From Strigamia acuminata (Eukaryota > Arthropoda > Chilopoda > Geophilomorpha > Linotaeniidae), in assembly GCA_949358305.1 (NCBI GenBank), contig CASHSZ010000030.1:1-64000 (forward strand): 64,000 nucleotides of DNA, written 5' to 3'. Positions 1 to 10,367 of this stretch are shown here, piece by piece. How positions within the stretch are numbered: position 1 is the stretch's first letter; every line of letters starts with the position of its first letter. Made by a program: the position numbers and the translations under genes. The notes below the pieces were generated by a model that saw nothing but the letters and a program-made list of their open reading frames with translations, had not been told where the DNA came from and made no database searches.

Positions 1-219
1 TATTGGATTGCTCTCACCCAACTTCCTATACGATTGCTTCATCAAAGTTGGCTTAGATGCAATAGCTCACGAAATATTTAGGATGGTTCAGACTTTTGGA
101 ACACCCTGTATAATAAAAGAAGAGAGAGGAGTGATAAAGGTGAGAAAAAACATTAAAATAAAAATTAAAAATTGAAACTTGTTTTTTTGTTTAGGACAAT
201 TGAAAACACCTGGCAAGGA

Positions 220-431
220 TGTTATGAATATGGAAATAACGGTTGAAGTTTAATACAAGGTTAGAGCAACCTCACTGTTCTACATCAAGTGAATGAGTGG
301 GGAAAAAACACAGGAAGGATGTTCACTCCATATATGGTAGGAGTGTCACCACAGGATATAAAAAAAACTCAAACTACATCAATTACACAATGACATCAAG
401 TGGTGATTTTCCACATCAAATAATCCCAACA
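220..431 (-). repeat. copia 3' LTR (sense of element)
   Basis: 212 bp, TGTTATG...CCCAACA. Just inside it (432-446 on plus) the minus strand reads a G-rich tract, TTTTGGGGGAATT, in the polypurine-tract position immediately before this LTR. Confidence 0.95.
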
Positions 432-532
432 AATTCCCCCAAAATCAACAATTCGATTTCATCACAAAAACACTTCTCAAAAACACAATTATATAAAAAC
501 AATCAATATGAACACTGCACACAATAAAGTCA

Positions 533-3500
533 TTATTCCCCCACAGTCTTTAGTCCTAATGCTTCTAGTATTCCGTTCAGTGCAGGTCCGGCTAAAGGCT
601 TCGTTAAAAAGTCTGCTAACATGTCTTGGCTTGCGACATGTTCCACGATAATGTTTCCATCCTCGATCTCTTGCTTAATGAAATGCACTTTTCGATTCAA
701 GTGCTTGGTCCTCGTCTTTTGTGCACCGCCTCGCAACAGTTTCACCGCGTTTAAACTGTCACAGTGCATTGTCGTGGTATTTCCGTCGTCAACTTCTCCA
801 TTTAGTCCAATCGCGAGTTGTTTCAGCCAAATTAATTCTCGCACTCCTTCGGTCAGCGCCAAGAGCTCACTCTCTGTACTCGACATCGCGACTATCGCTT
901 GTTTCTGGCATTTCCAGTTAATGATTGAACTTCCGTCAAGTGTGATGAATCCGGAGAACGACCGTGCGTTCGATGTCCGGTCCCAACTCGCGTCCGAGTA
1001 ACCATGGATATGGCTCTCTTCTCTCCCGTAGCTTAGCTTGTAGTCCACCGTCCCCTTCAGGTATCTCAGCACACGCTTCAATGCTGTAAAATGAATCTTT
1101 CGTGGGTCCTTGTTATATTGCGATAACAGGCTCATTGGGAAACTCAGGTCTGGTCTCGTGTGTGTGGCAAGGTACATCATCTTGCCCAGCAGTTCCTGGT
1201 ACTGTGTTGCATCAACCTTTTCGCTTTCCTCAAATTCATCCAAGTTTTGATTGGGGTTCACTGGTGTTATTGCCGCATTGCATCCCTCCAATCCTTCACT
1301 CTCCACCAATCTTTTAATGTATCCGCCTTGGTGGATGCTGATTCTTCCATTTCCATACTCAACTTGGATTCCCAGGATGTATTCCAGTCTTCCTATGCTC
1401 ACGAACTCAATTTCTGCCTTCATTTTCGACATTAGTTCCGTCTCAAATTCGTCTGTGGATGCCAAAGATAAGTCATCGTCCACGTACACGCCTAGGAACA
1501 TAAAGTTGCCATCAACAAAAATCACATAAAGGCATGGGTCCTCTGGAGATGGTCTAAATCCAATTTTCTTCAATGTTTTATCTAACATCTCAAACCAACA
1601 TCTCCCTGCCTGTTTCAATCCATAGATGCTCTTAATTAGTTGGCACACATGTCCTTTTCCTCCTTCAACGTATCCTTCCGGCTGCATCATAAATATTACT
1701 TCTTTTAGCTTGCCGTGAAGATATGCGGCTTTTACGTCATGTTGCTTCAATGGTCTGTTTATTTTTGCTGCTACATTGATCAGCATTCTCAAAGTCTCTA
1801 TTCGGATAACCGGGGCGAAGGTCAGCTCGTAATCGTCCCCGAATTTCTGCGAGTATCCAGTGGCTACTAGTCTTGCTCGGAATCTTTCCGGTTCCCCCTC
1901 GGAATTTAACTTCACTTTATAAACCCACTTGGATTTCACCGCCTTCTTTCCTTTTGGCAATTTTCCTATTTTCCACACTCCGTGTTGTTTCATCGAACTC
2001 ATTTCGTCATCCATCGCGGCCTTCCATTCCGTCGCGTGATGGGAGTTTGTTGCTTCGTGGAAGTTTTTCGGCGTTAAGATTTCTTCTACTAGTAATGCCA
2101 TTTGCTTCGTCTTAATTCTCTCTGATCTTCGCGCTCCCTGGTCAACCAGTCTCTTCTCGTGTTCTTCTCTTTGCACTTTATCGGCGACCAACTTCATTTC
2201 CCTGGTCACCCCTGCTGGTCGTCCCCTCCGTGGTGGTTCGTCACGTTCGACCTCAGTGTCGTTTTCTTCCGTGTTATCTTCCGATTCATTGGCTTCATTT
2301 TCTTCTTCATTTATCTCGTTTTGCTCTTCATCCTCAGCATCGTCTGATTCGTCTTCGTTTTCTTCGCAGTTCAGATCGATTTTGACTGTCTCCTCTTCAT
2401 TGTCTTGGATTTCCCCATTCAGCAAGTCTGCGCCCGTTTTACTTTCGTCAAATTTTACATCGATTTCTTCGCTTATCGAGTCGTTTTCTGGGTGGTAAAT
2501 CCGGTACGCTTTCCTCGTATTCGAGTATCCAATAAATATTGCTTTTTCCGCCTTTGGGTCCAGTTTCTTTCGTTTGTGGTCTTTAATTAGCACATATGCT
2601 ATACATCCAAATCTTCTCAAATATTTTAAATTTGGTTTTCTGCCAAACCATATCTCAAATGGTGTGCGTCCATGGACTGACGATTTGCACCTGTTGCGGA
2701 TGTGCGCCACTGACGATGCGCACTCTGCCCAGAAAATCTTTGGCAGTTTGCAATCTTTCAATATTGCTCTCAACATCTCAAGTATTGTCCGGTTCGCGCG
2801 TTCCGCGACGCCATTGCTAGCCGGGTTAAATGCTGTGGTCAGCTGGTGTTCAATGCCTCTTTTTGTCGTCCATTCCTTCATGCTTTTGGACAAGAATTCG
2901 CCGCCATTGTCGCTCCTTAATTTTTTCAGCTTCTTGTCGGTCTGTCTTTCCATCCCAATGATAAGTTCTGTTAACTTCTCCTTCGCGTCGCTTTTTGCAT
3001 TTAATGTTTTAATCATTAGCATCCTACTCCAATCGTCCACTACAGTCATTATATAGTTTGCACCTCCTCGAGATTCGGGTCCAATTGGTCCAATTAAATC
3101 AATGTGCCACAATTCCATAATGCTTGACGATTGTCGGTCTGTTACCGATTTGTGCGATGACTTTTTCATCTTTCCCGCGATGCATGGTTCACACACGGCG
3201 CCACCTTTGCTGCTAATTTCTATGCCATATGCAAGTTCTTCGTTTTTCATCTCTCGCAGTGTGTTGTAGTTTAAGTGTCCCAATCTCACGTGCCAATTGT
3301 TGTCTTTTTCCTCCGCTTTATAACACTTCTCATTTTCTTTTATGTTTGCCTTCAACACAAACATGTCTCCTTTTCTTGGCACTGTCATAACTTCTTCTCC
3401 ATTCTCATCGTCAATTATTGCGCTCGTTTTGGAGAATGTGACTTTTAGTCCATTATCGACAATTTTCGATACTGACAACAAATTGCTTCCAATTTGCGGT

Positions 3501-4699
3501 ACGCATAGTACTTTCTTCAATCTGGAATTTTTCCCGTCGTGTTCGAGCACAATCTCGCCCATTCCAATCGATTTCATGCTTTTGCCTTTCTTGGCCATTC
3601 CAATATTCTTCTCATCTTCATCAAATGTGTTGAAATGTTTCGCATCTAGCGCCGTCATGTGGCTTGTCGCTCCGGAATCCAACACCCAATCGTTTTCTTC
3701 GTTTGGTTCTTCATTCGTCTCTTCATCATTGGTGTTTTCATCCATTTCGTACGTCATAAGTGTAAATTCGGGCTTTTCCTCGTACGCCATCATTGATATT
3801 TCACTTTTTCCTCTGCCGCGACCTCGCTGATTGCCTCTGCCTCGACCACGTCCTCTTGAGTCGCCACTTTTAAATTCTCGTTTTGGTTTCGAACAATCTT
3901 TCGATAAGTGACCAAACTCCTGGCAGTTGTAACATTTTGCCTCGCTGTAGCATTCTCTTGCCATGTGCCCTCCACGGCCACAGTTGAAGCATGTGCGCTT
4001 TGGTTTCTGTCCCTTCTCTCGTGTTTTTAGTGCAGTCTCGTTCAATGTCGTATTTTTTTCTTCTTTTCTAGTTGAAATTCGACCTTCTTCCATTTTTAAT
4101 ATGTCACGAATTTTTGACATGTCTAAATTCGCCTGCACTTCAATTGCGCGCACATTCGCGTCAAATTCTCTCCGCAATCCTTTCGTCACGTAAAACTTGC
4201 ACTCGTAGTCGTCTATATTTTTGCCAAGTTTTGCACAGCGGTTAATTATTGCTTCGGCCCTGTTCATGTATGTGTCTACATCTTCTTTGCTGTTCATCTT
4301 CAGCTGTGTCAACTCGCAGGCACTCCTCATTTGCAATTCTTGGGTTTTTGCCGCCATATTTGTTTTCACCAAATCCCAAAGTGCCTTTGCACCTTTTGTG
4401 TTTGAGTATTTCAAAACTTGTGGTGCCGTCATGGTGCTGATCATCGTGAAGTGGGCCGCCGCGTTTTTATCGTCCCAATCGTTCCAAGTTTTCTCTTGTG
4501 CGGCAAAATCCGCTTCTCCTTGGACTCCTCGTTGCGGTTCGGCTCCAACTATTACTTCTTTCCACAATTTCTTGGCCCTGAGGACTCCCTCCACTCTCGA
4601 TTCCCATAGGAAATAATTCGCATCATTTAATGGCTCAATGTTAGCCAAACTCCAATTACCGGTGTCGCTCATCTTTGTTGGTTTCGTCTCAATTTGCAC
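533..4699 (-). CDS. copia Gag-Pol polyprotein
   Basis: A single uninterrupted frame of 1388 codons encodes the whole polyprotein needed for reverse transcription and integration. In order by rough residue: Gag (1-230); two CCHC knuckles ([14 protein letters not shown] and [14 protein letters not shown], about 236-275); protease DSGATSH (about 345); integrase zinc domain HVRLGHLN...CEPC (about 470-515); integrase core with [17 protein letters not shown] and NGVAERANR supplying D, D and E; an acidic linker; reverse transcriptase with YVDDDLS (about 1075); RNase H with YSDASWD and STESE (about 1230-1300). The length and integrase-before-RT order are typical of copia. No internal stop or frameshift is seen. 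Starts at ATG 4699; the stop lies about 100 bp before the 3' LTR. Apparent plus-strand frames here are shadows. Confidence 0.97.
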   Translation of the reverse strand: MQIETKPTKMSDTGNWSLANIEPLNDANYFLWESRVEGVLRAKKLWKEVIVGAEPQRGVQGEADFAAQEKTWNDWDDKNAAAHFTMISTMTAPQVLKYSNTKGAKALWDLVKTNMAAKTQELQMRSACELTQLKMNSKEDVDTYMNRAEAIINRCAKLGKNIDDYECKFYVTKGLRREFDANVRAIEVQANLDMSKIRDILKMEEGRISTRKEEKNTTLNETALKTREKGQKPKRTCFNCGRGGHMARECYSEAKCYNCQEFGHLSKDCSKPKREFKSGDSRGRGRGRGNQRGRGRGKSEISMMAYEEKPEFTLMTYEMDENTNDEETNEEPNEENDWVLDSGATSHMTALDAKHFNTFDEDEKNIGMAKKGKSMKSIGMGEIVLEHDGKNSRLKKVLCVPQIGSNLLSVSKIVDNGLKVTFSKTSAIIDDENGEEVMTVPRKGDMFVLKANIKENEKCYKAEEKDNNWHVRLGHLNYNTLREMKNEELAYGIEISSKGGAVCEPCIAGKMKKSSHKSVTDRQSSSIMELWHIDLIGPIGPESRGGANYIMTVVDDWSRMLMIKTLNAKSDAKEKLTELIIGMERQTDKKLKKLRSDNGGEFLSKSMKEWTTKRGIEHQLTTAFNPASNGVAERANRTILEMLRAILKDCKLPKIFWAECASSVAHIRNRCKSSVHGRTPFEIWFGRKPNLKYLRRFGCIAYVLIKDHKRKKLDPKAEKAIFIGYSNTRKAYRIYHPENDSISEEIDVKFDESKTGADLLNGEIQDNEEETVKIDLNCEENEDESDDAEDEEQNEINEEENEANESEDNTEENDTEVERDEPPRRGRPAGVTREMKLVADKVQREEHEKRLVDQGARRSERIKTKQMALLVEEILTPKNFHEATNSHHATEWKAAMDDEMSSMKQHGVWKIGKLPKGKKAVKSKWVYKVKLNSEGEPERFRARLVATGYSQKFGDDYELTFAPVIRIETLRMLINVAAKINRPLKQHDVKAAYLHGKLKEVIFMMQPEGYVEGGKGHVCQLIKSIYGLKQAGRCWFEMLDKTLKKIGFRPSPEDPCLYVIFVDGNFMFLGVYVDDDLSLASTDEFETELMSKMKAEIEFVSIGRLEYILGIQVEYGNGRISIHQGGYIKRLVESEGLEGCNAAITPVNPNQNLDEFEESEKVDATQYQELLGKMMYLATHTRPDLSFPMSLLSQYNKDPRKIHFTALKRVLRYLKGTVDYKLSYGREESHIHGYSDASWDRTSNARSFSGFITLDGSSIINWKCQKQAIVAMSSTESELLALTEGVRELIWLKQLAIGLNGEVDDGNTTTMHCDSLNAVKLLRGGAQKTRTKHLNRKVHFIKQEIEDGNIIVEHVASQDMLADFLTKPLAGPALNGILEALGLKTVGE

Positions 4700-4960
4700 G
4701 TATTGTTCAACTTTTTCCTCGTCTCAGTTCTGTGGCACAATCTCAATATTGTTTAATTCACCTCGAATCGAATTGTTGCTCACAGTCTTTGTTAAAGTTG
4801 TTTCTCGTCGTCTCGTATCGTGCTCTTCAAGATGGCGCGTCGTTACTCTCGGTTTTCGCCTCGTGGTTGCTCTCAACCGTCGCCTCAAATCCACTCAAAA
4901 CTTCTTGTTTTTCGGTCTCAATACCGTTTTTCTTCTATTCAGTGTGGCTGATGATTGTTC

Positions 4961-4978
4961 AACCATCCTCTGCTACCA
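4961..4978 (-). other. copia primer-binding site, initiator tRNA-Met
   Basis: The plus strand reads AACCATCCTCTGCTACCA two bases inside the 5' LTR. This equals the 3' end, including CCA, of metazoan initiator tRNA-Met, so the minus-strand element RNA is complementary over 18 nt. Drosophila copia primes from an internal tRNA-iMet fragment; here the true 3' end appears to be used. Confidence 0.85.
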
Positions 4979-4980
4979 TT

Positions 4981-5191
4981 TGTTATGAATATGGAAATAA
5001 CGGTTGAAGTTTAATACAAGGTTAGAGCAACCTCACTGTTCTACATCAAGTGAATGAGTGGGGAAAAAACACAGGAAGGATGTTCACTCCATATATGGTA
5101 GGAGTGTCACCACAGGATATAAAAAAACTCAAACTACATCAATTACACAATGACATCAAGTGGTGATTTTCCACATCAAATAATCCCAACA
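4981..5191 (-). repeat. copia 5' LTR (sense of element)
   Basis: 211 bp; matches the 220-431 LTR except for one A in a homopolymer. It is followed by target duplication AAGGA at 5192-5196. Confidence 0.95.
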
Positions 5192-5483
5192 AAGGAGAGA
5201 CGCGGTGATAATCGGAAGCGATTAACTAAATATGTTTCGTTCACACAATCTGCAATTCATTCGAAAGTGCATGACTTCTTCCGAAGAGGTGAGGTGGCTA
5301 CACTACGGAAAGTTGCAACCGTAATTCAGACTGATGAGACACTTCCGAGTTTAAGCAAAGAAGCATTACGTTTACTTCTATCGGCATCGGTTTCAAGTTT
5401 ATGAAACATAAATGTGAAAACTGGCGTTTTACTCCAGGGTTCACATTCTCTTTAATGTGATGTTTATGTGTTATATTTGTGTA

Positions 5484-5625
5484 TTTTGATTTATTAATAT
5501 TTTTACAATTTGTATTTGATTTATTAATATTTTTACAATTTGTATTTGATTTATTAATATTTTTACAATTTGTATTTGCTTTATTTATATTTTTACAATT
5601 TGTATTTGATTTCATAACATTTTAT
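5484..5625 (+). repeat. AT-rich 30-bp tandem repeat
   Basis: About four and a half copies of a unit reading TTTGATTTATTAATATTTTT plus ACAATTTGTA. The minus-strand frame encoding repeated NTNCKNINKS peptides is a product of the repeat, not a gene. It is bracketed by copies of a short motif, TACATTCCCTTTAA, that recurs at 5634 and 7184. Confidence 0.8.
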
Positions 5626-5734
5626 TAAGGGTTTACATTCCCTTTAACATGCCAATTTGTGCTATTTTATTAGTTATTTTGTATTTCCCTTTTTCATAAC
5701 CTTGCACTTAATATTTGTGTATTTTTATTCATTT

Positions 5735-7124
5735 TGTGGTGACCCTGAGCCACTTTTATTCAATTTAATGTGTTTTTATTTAATAAAAGAGTCACCACGA
5801 AAGAAGTTGTATTTACATTTTATTTTGGTAATATTTGTGTTTGGCACACGCCAAACAATTACATAATTAGGGGAGAAAATCCTCCCTTAACACGGCTCAC
5901 CCCAATATTGTGTGGGGTGAGGCGTTAATTAACCGCTTAGTGAGGCAAAATCCTTTGTCTCACTAAATTACGACGTCTGCGCAGCATCCGCTGCGCATAT
6001 TTGAAGCGTGCCTGGCACACGCCACTCTTCCCATAGCCAACGGTTATGGTGCAATAATAACGGCTTTTGGCGCAACAAAATCCTTTGTTGTGCCAAAATT
6101 AGTAATCTGCACATATTTCGAGCGCAGATTTCGAGAGTGTATAAAACCCCAAATTTTGGCGGTTTGGCCTACTCTTGACACTGACACACCAACAACAAAC
6201 ACCCACATGATCATCGCTACGAACTTCAAACACAAGGATTCTAGTGCTGACCGGATTGCTTGTTTTGGTGAGTTAAGAGACATTGCTGTTTCCACTGAAT
6301 AAATTCGGTGGAACCAGCCACATTTGCGCACAGATTACGAATCTCGAGTAACGCTCGAGAAAACCAGCTCACCCGCCGCCGTCGAGTCGCGTTGACTTGT
6401 TCCGTGATTCGCCTTCGTCGATCGAGCAACCCGTCGCCGTCAACCATCGTGAGAAGACAGTGAACCAATTGCGAGCCTTACTCCGGAGTTCACTGTTCAT
6501 CGCCATCGTACGAGCGAAGGAAATTTGTTCCCGCTCGTTGTCGAATATTGTGAGAGCGCCATCGAGTTTACTCTGGTACTCTCATCGTCGTCGTCAACGG
6601 CAAATCTCTCGTAGAGAACCATCGCCGATATTCGTAAGCCACCTGCGAGCTTTACTCCGGAGCTTACGAATAGAAAGTCATTGTTTTCAACGAGAAATAA
6701 TATTTTCTCAGGCGAGTCTGTCTCGCCATTTTCCGAGCGCAACAAATAGCCGTTTGTTGCGCGCCAAATTCTCGCGCTCAACGATCAATCGTCGTTGTTA
6801 GCGCCTTTTCCTTTGTTCTGAGTGAGTGTAACTGCTCACTCGTTTCATTTCCCGCTTCTTTTCCTATATTTTCTCCTCTAGTTTTAACCTCTAATTCTAG
6901 TAAATTCATTTATTATATTCCTGATAATTATAATTGTAATTTTCGCACAAATAAAACATTTTTGTATTTTATTCAATCCAAACTGTCGTTTTCCTTTCAT
7001 AAAACTACCCCTAGACACCACACAGGCAACCGAGTATAAGGCCTATAAACAGCATCTCACTTGCGTACCGCTCTTGACAAGGTAAGTATTTGTTTCAGAG
7101 TGGAAAGCCCGGAGGATCGCAACA
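5735..7124 (+). mobile_element. Solo LTR of a Ty3/gypsy family related to the element at 18855
   Basis: 1390 bp, starting TGTGGTGACC and ending GGATCGCAACA, with a 4-bp target duplication ATTT at 5731-5734 and 7125-7128. Start, end (compare GGATCGCCGCA), duplication length, the near-terminal segment CCCCTAGACA, and internal hairpins with the same loop all match the 1078-bp LTR of the gypsy element at 18855-31683. Most of the interior is diverged. No internal domain is attached, so it is a product of LTR-LTR recombination. Short frames inside it are not convincing genes. Confidence 0.85.
6457..6670 (+). repeat. Hairpin array in solo LTR with conserved GAG...CTC loop
   Basis: Three stem-loops: 6457-6465/6488-6496 (ACAGTGAAC with GTTCACTGT), 6551-6561/6574-6584 (loop TCGAGTTTACTC), and 6631-6639/6662-6670 (TTCGTAAGC with GCTTACGAA). 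All enclose GAG-C/T-TTA-CTC cores although the stems differ. Further perfect hairpins lie nearby, such as GCGCAACAAA with TTTGTTGCGC around 6737-6763. Confidence 0.75.
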
Positions 7125-7256
7125 ATTTGTTGTAGTATTTCAGTGTCATTTTATCTAATTTTTGTATTTCTTGATTTGGGTGTACATTCCCTTTAATGTG
7201 CCATTATTTTTGCTATTTTGTAAAACTTGATTGATATTTCTCATTTGCTTTTAATA

Positions 7257-8895
7257 CAACTACATTTCAAAAGTTTAGAAAGTGAGTGAAAAATTCACTC
7301 ACTTTGTGAATAACACCAAAAATATGACTTAAAAGTTAAGCAAAACCAATTTATACCATCAGATTTGAATAGAACAATTATTTTTCATCTAAAATAGCTT
7401 GTAGTTACATATATTTAGTTATATAGTTTAGTTACAAATCGAGATTTTCAAAACCTCACTTGTGTCAAAAGTTTAGAAAGTTGAAAAAATCATTTCATAA
7501 GTTTAGAAAGTGCAACATAATTCCTTTATTTCGACTTGAAAATAGAACATTTTCATTTTTTTGTTTAGTATTTTGTTGGATGATCTCTGTATCGTATGAC
7601 CGCCTTCAATCCGCGAAGCATTGTAGACAATACAGTAGGGGGCAAAGCAATTGCGACATGTTGAATCTCATGACTGTATCTCGATAAATAAAGGAGGAAA
7701 ACCAAAGAAATTTTAACTGAATATTTGTCCAACATTCTGCTTTGTTCACCTAAAATTTTATGACAATCTATCTGTTAGGTCTAGAGAAAAAAAATATTTT
7801 ATGAAGTAACTGCTCTGAAAAAATAGTTCAGTGTTGGTTTGGGGATGCGAAAGGTTGGAAATCTCCAATCCATTGAAGAAATAATGGATACTAATGTTTA
7901 CAGAGACAATTTAGAAAGAAATCTTGAGGAATAAAAAAACATTGGGGTTGGTTGTAGCAACAGGATAACAACCGAAAACATACATCAAAATTTGCGTGAG
8001 AGTATTTCACACCAAAAAAAATCAGACATCTTCAATGGCCTTCTCAGTTATTTGAAACTTAATCCAATTGAACAGTTATGAGATGATTTCTTGATTTAAA
8101 CCAAAAAGATTCTCTAGAGTTGAGAAAAAAATGTTCCAAAGTTGAAATTAGCTTTGCTTGATGTTTGGGTGTAAAGTATGTCTAAAACAGTGCTACTAAA
8201 ATTGATTGAAAGTCTGGCTGAATAATTGAAAGCAATAGTACAAGCTAAAGGAGGGCCAACAAAGCATTAACAGACATTGTTGTAAGGTTTCTCGATGGTT
8301 TAACAGAGTTTGTTAACTTACTTTGCCTCTTAAATTTTGATGTCACTTCATAAAATAATTTTTTTCTCTAGAACTAATGGATAGATTTTGATAAAATTTT
8401 AGTTGAATACAGTAGGATGTTGTACAAGTATCCAGTTAAAATTTCATTAATTTTCCTTCTTTATTTATCGAGATACAGCCATGAGATTTAACATGTCCCA
8501 ATTGCTTTGCCCCCTACTGTATTGTCTACAATGCTTCGCGGATTGAAGGCGGTCATACGATACAGAGATCATCCAACAAAATACTAAACAAAAAAATGAA
8601 AATGTTCTATTTTCAAGTCGAAATAAAGGAATTATGTTGCACTTTCTAAACTTATGAAATGATTTTTTCAACTTTCTAAACTTTTGACACAAGTGAGGTT
8701 TTGAAAATCTCGATTTGTAACTAAACTATATAACTAAATATATGTAACTACAAGCTATTTTAGATGAAAAATAATTGTTCTATTCAAATCTGATGGTATA
8801 AATTGGTTTTGCTTAACTTTTAAGTCATATTTTTGGTGTTATTCACAAAGTGAGTGAATTTTTCACTCACTTTCTAAACTTTTGAAATGTAGTTG
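7257..8895. mobile_element. Decayed Tc1-like transposon with 555-bp terminal inverted repeats
   Basis: Inverted repeats at about 7257-7811 and 8341-8895 start CAACTACATTTC and are flanked by TA (7255-7256, 8896-8897), the Tc1/mariner target. Between them, at about 7828-8130, broken plus-strand frames resemble a Tc1 transposase: a VWGC segment, MDTNVYRDNL, QQDN and a LNPIEQLWDD-like block, all with stops and frameshifts. The two mirror-image frames inside the repeats (about 7460-7687 and 8465-8692) are copies of each other created by the inverted repeat. Tc1 relatives with repeats of several hundred bases exist (Tc3 type). This copy is not autonomous. Confidence 0.85.
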
Positions 8896-8984
8896 TATGT
8901 TTTTTTATCTGTTTATTTACCACATTTAGTGTCATTGACCTTTTTTTTTATTAAAATAGGGTTAGATTTGTTGTCACTTAACCC

Positions 8985-9020
8985 GGCTTCAGCTCTCCTT
9001 CTAGGAAGGCAGCTGAAGCC
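8985..9020. repeat. 36-nt near-perfect hairpin
   Basis: GGCTTCAGCT pairs with AGCTGAAGCC over 10 bp, with an inner CCTTC/GAAGG stem and a tiny loop. Function unknown; it lies between two transposon fossils. Confidence 0.7.
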
Positions 9021-9213
9021 AATTATCAGATTAGTGTTGCTCCAATAGGAGCGTTTTTGTGTACATATTTTTGGAAGACAATAAACTTTAACCCAGTGAG
9101 TGTACAAATCTCATAGTGGCAACACGTCTTTTTATTTCAAACCAACAAACACACTTTCAAAAAAACCAGAGACTTAAGATCATACATAAAGAAGTTTGGA
9201 TTCAACAATAAAC

Positions 9214-9765
9214 GAAATGCTGATTGAACGTGATGACATTGTTGCATGGAGGAGGAAGTATTTGCGTCAGATTAAAGCTTATCGTCGAGAAAGAAGAAAG
9301 GTTTACTACACGGACGAAACATGGGTCAATGCAGGTTATTAACTTGACTGATAATTTAATTTTAATTTAATATAATTTTTTTTTAATTTCAATTTTAAAT
9401 GTGAATACATAAGCAAGGAGTGGGTTGATGGTACATTACATCGCACAGAGATGCTTTTCTCAGTGGTTTAAATACTGGACTAAAACATCCCACTTCTAGA
9501 GTAGGAATTGTTGGCCACATAGAAAGTGACAGAATGGTTTACTTGTTTTCAAGTACTTTATGTAACATAAAGTGGAATTATAATTTTAATTACTTTGTTT
9601 GTATTTAATTATTTTATTTTAATTTATTTCTTAGTGCAAAGAAGTCTGATAGTGACTACCATTCAGAGATGAACTCTGCCAACTTTATGTGTTAGATAGA
9701 AATTTTTTTTCCTAATTTGGAAAATGGGGGTGTCATAGTGCTGGACAATGCCCTGTATCACGCAG
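9214..9765 (+). pseudogene. Decayed DDE transposase, catalytic part
   Basis: Reads ERDDIVAWRRKYLRQIKAY then YYTDETWVNA up to a GT at 9335. After an AT-rich gap it continues with EWVDGT, shifts frame to HRDAFLSGLNTGLKHPT (about 9443-9490) and GIVGHIESDRMVY, then after a second gap ending TTCTTAG reads KKSDSDYHSEMNSANFM, and after a stop IVLDNALYH. The DET and LDNA motifs match the first two catalytic acids of a DDE_3/IS630-Tc1-like superfamily that is common as single-copy or repeated genes in arthropods and Hydra. The third acid is not found. At least one frameshift and one in-frame TAG break it. The two gaps may be introns. It belongs to the same family as 195-5452, but the two fragments overlap around the GF motif, so they are probably different copies. 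Confidence 0.6.
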
Positions 9766-9769
9766 TGAA

Positions 9770-10367
9770 TTTATTAAACTATAACATGTACTTGAATGTG
9801 TAATCAATAATGGCAACATATTATTTCACCCCCATTTTGACTAGTTTTCCCCCCATAAGGGGGTTTATTTTTCCCCCTATCCCAAATCCCCCAAGTAAAC
9901 TAAATAACCCCCCTAACTGTAATATCTCCTATTATTGTATTTTCCCCCCCCCCAACCAATTAACCCGTATTTAATATAACGCTGTGACAGTACTAACCAC
10001 GCAAAACGATACACAACAGGCTAGAGAAAAATCTGAAAAAGGATTGTGTACTAGTACAAAATAAATGAGACAGATGAACAAGAAATTAAAATTTTTAATT
10101 TTGTTTTGAATTGTTTTTATGAATATTACCCTACGTTCCCTTTAGTGGAATATTACACTGTGAACTGTTTACTTTTGATGGCCCTTAATATGGCCATTTA
10201 ATCGAAAAATTTGTTCCCCCCCGTGTTTTTATGTAATCTATTTTTATAATCTTATCGTAATATTGATAACTACCCTAGTGGTTGTTGTTTTGTTTCCAAC
10301 AAATATCACCTAGTTTTTCCACTTCAGACAATTCAGTTCAAGTTGCTTTTTTTTTTAATAAGAACGA
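9770..10367. other. Non-coding region upstream of DUF229 gene A
   Basis: Contains homopolymeric C runs (about 9825-9960). From about 9983 it is closely similar to 16548-16922, the upstream region of gene B, so it probably holds the promoter and 5' UTR. No gene seen. Confidence 0.6.

Larger units (their letters stand above)
220..5191 (-). mobile_element. Full-length Ty1/copia LTR retrotransposon
   Basis: Two direct LTRs (220-431 and 4981-5191) start TGTTATG and end CCCAACA. They flank one long minus-strand gag-pol frame. A 5-bp target duplication, AAGGA, lies at 215-219 and 5192-5196. The LTRs differ only by one A in a run of eight against seven, so the insertion is young. The domain order protease, integrase, reverse transcriptase, RNase H assigns it to Pseudoviridae/Ty1-copia. 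It lies antisense to the transposase exon it interrupts. Every part expected for autonomous transposition is visible, but activity is not shown. Confidence 0.97.
195..5452 (+). pseudogene. Decayed DDE transposase, N-terminal part, interrupted by a copia element
   Basis: Seen: a plausible exon starts at 195 after a TTTAG acceptor, with a possible donor AAAG/GTGAGA at 139/140. It reads QLKTPGK up to the copia insertion at 220, and continues on the far side from 5192 as ERRGDNRKRLTKY and then VHDFFRRGEVATLRKVATV. About position 5380 the frame shifts: the annotated frame ends at the TGA of 5402-5404, while the +1 frame continues GFKFMKHKCENW. Inference: this resembles the N-terminal helix-turn-helix region of the arthropod/cnidarian DDE_3-like family whose catalytic part appears at 9214-9765. 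Removing copia and one copy of its 5-bp target duplication restores an open frame across the site, so the insertion hit an exon. The later frameshift suggests the gene was or is dead. Confidence 0.5.

Noticed and set aside
1-139. Possible upstream exon ending AAAG/GTGAGA
   Set aside because: The donor fits, but the frame consistent with the next exon has a stop shortly upstream, so only a possible remnant is noted.
2256-4616. Many plus-strand frames across the copia gag-pol region
   Set aside because: Antisense shadows of a strongly coding minus-strand gene.
5298-5615. Minus-strand NTNCKNINKS repeat protein
   Set aside because: Product of a 30-bp AT-rich tandem repeat.
7460-8692. Two 75-residue frames with nearly identical protein on opposite strands
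   Set aside because: Mirror images inside the inverted repeats of a Tc1-like element; no family resemblance.
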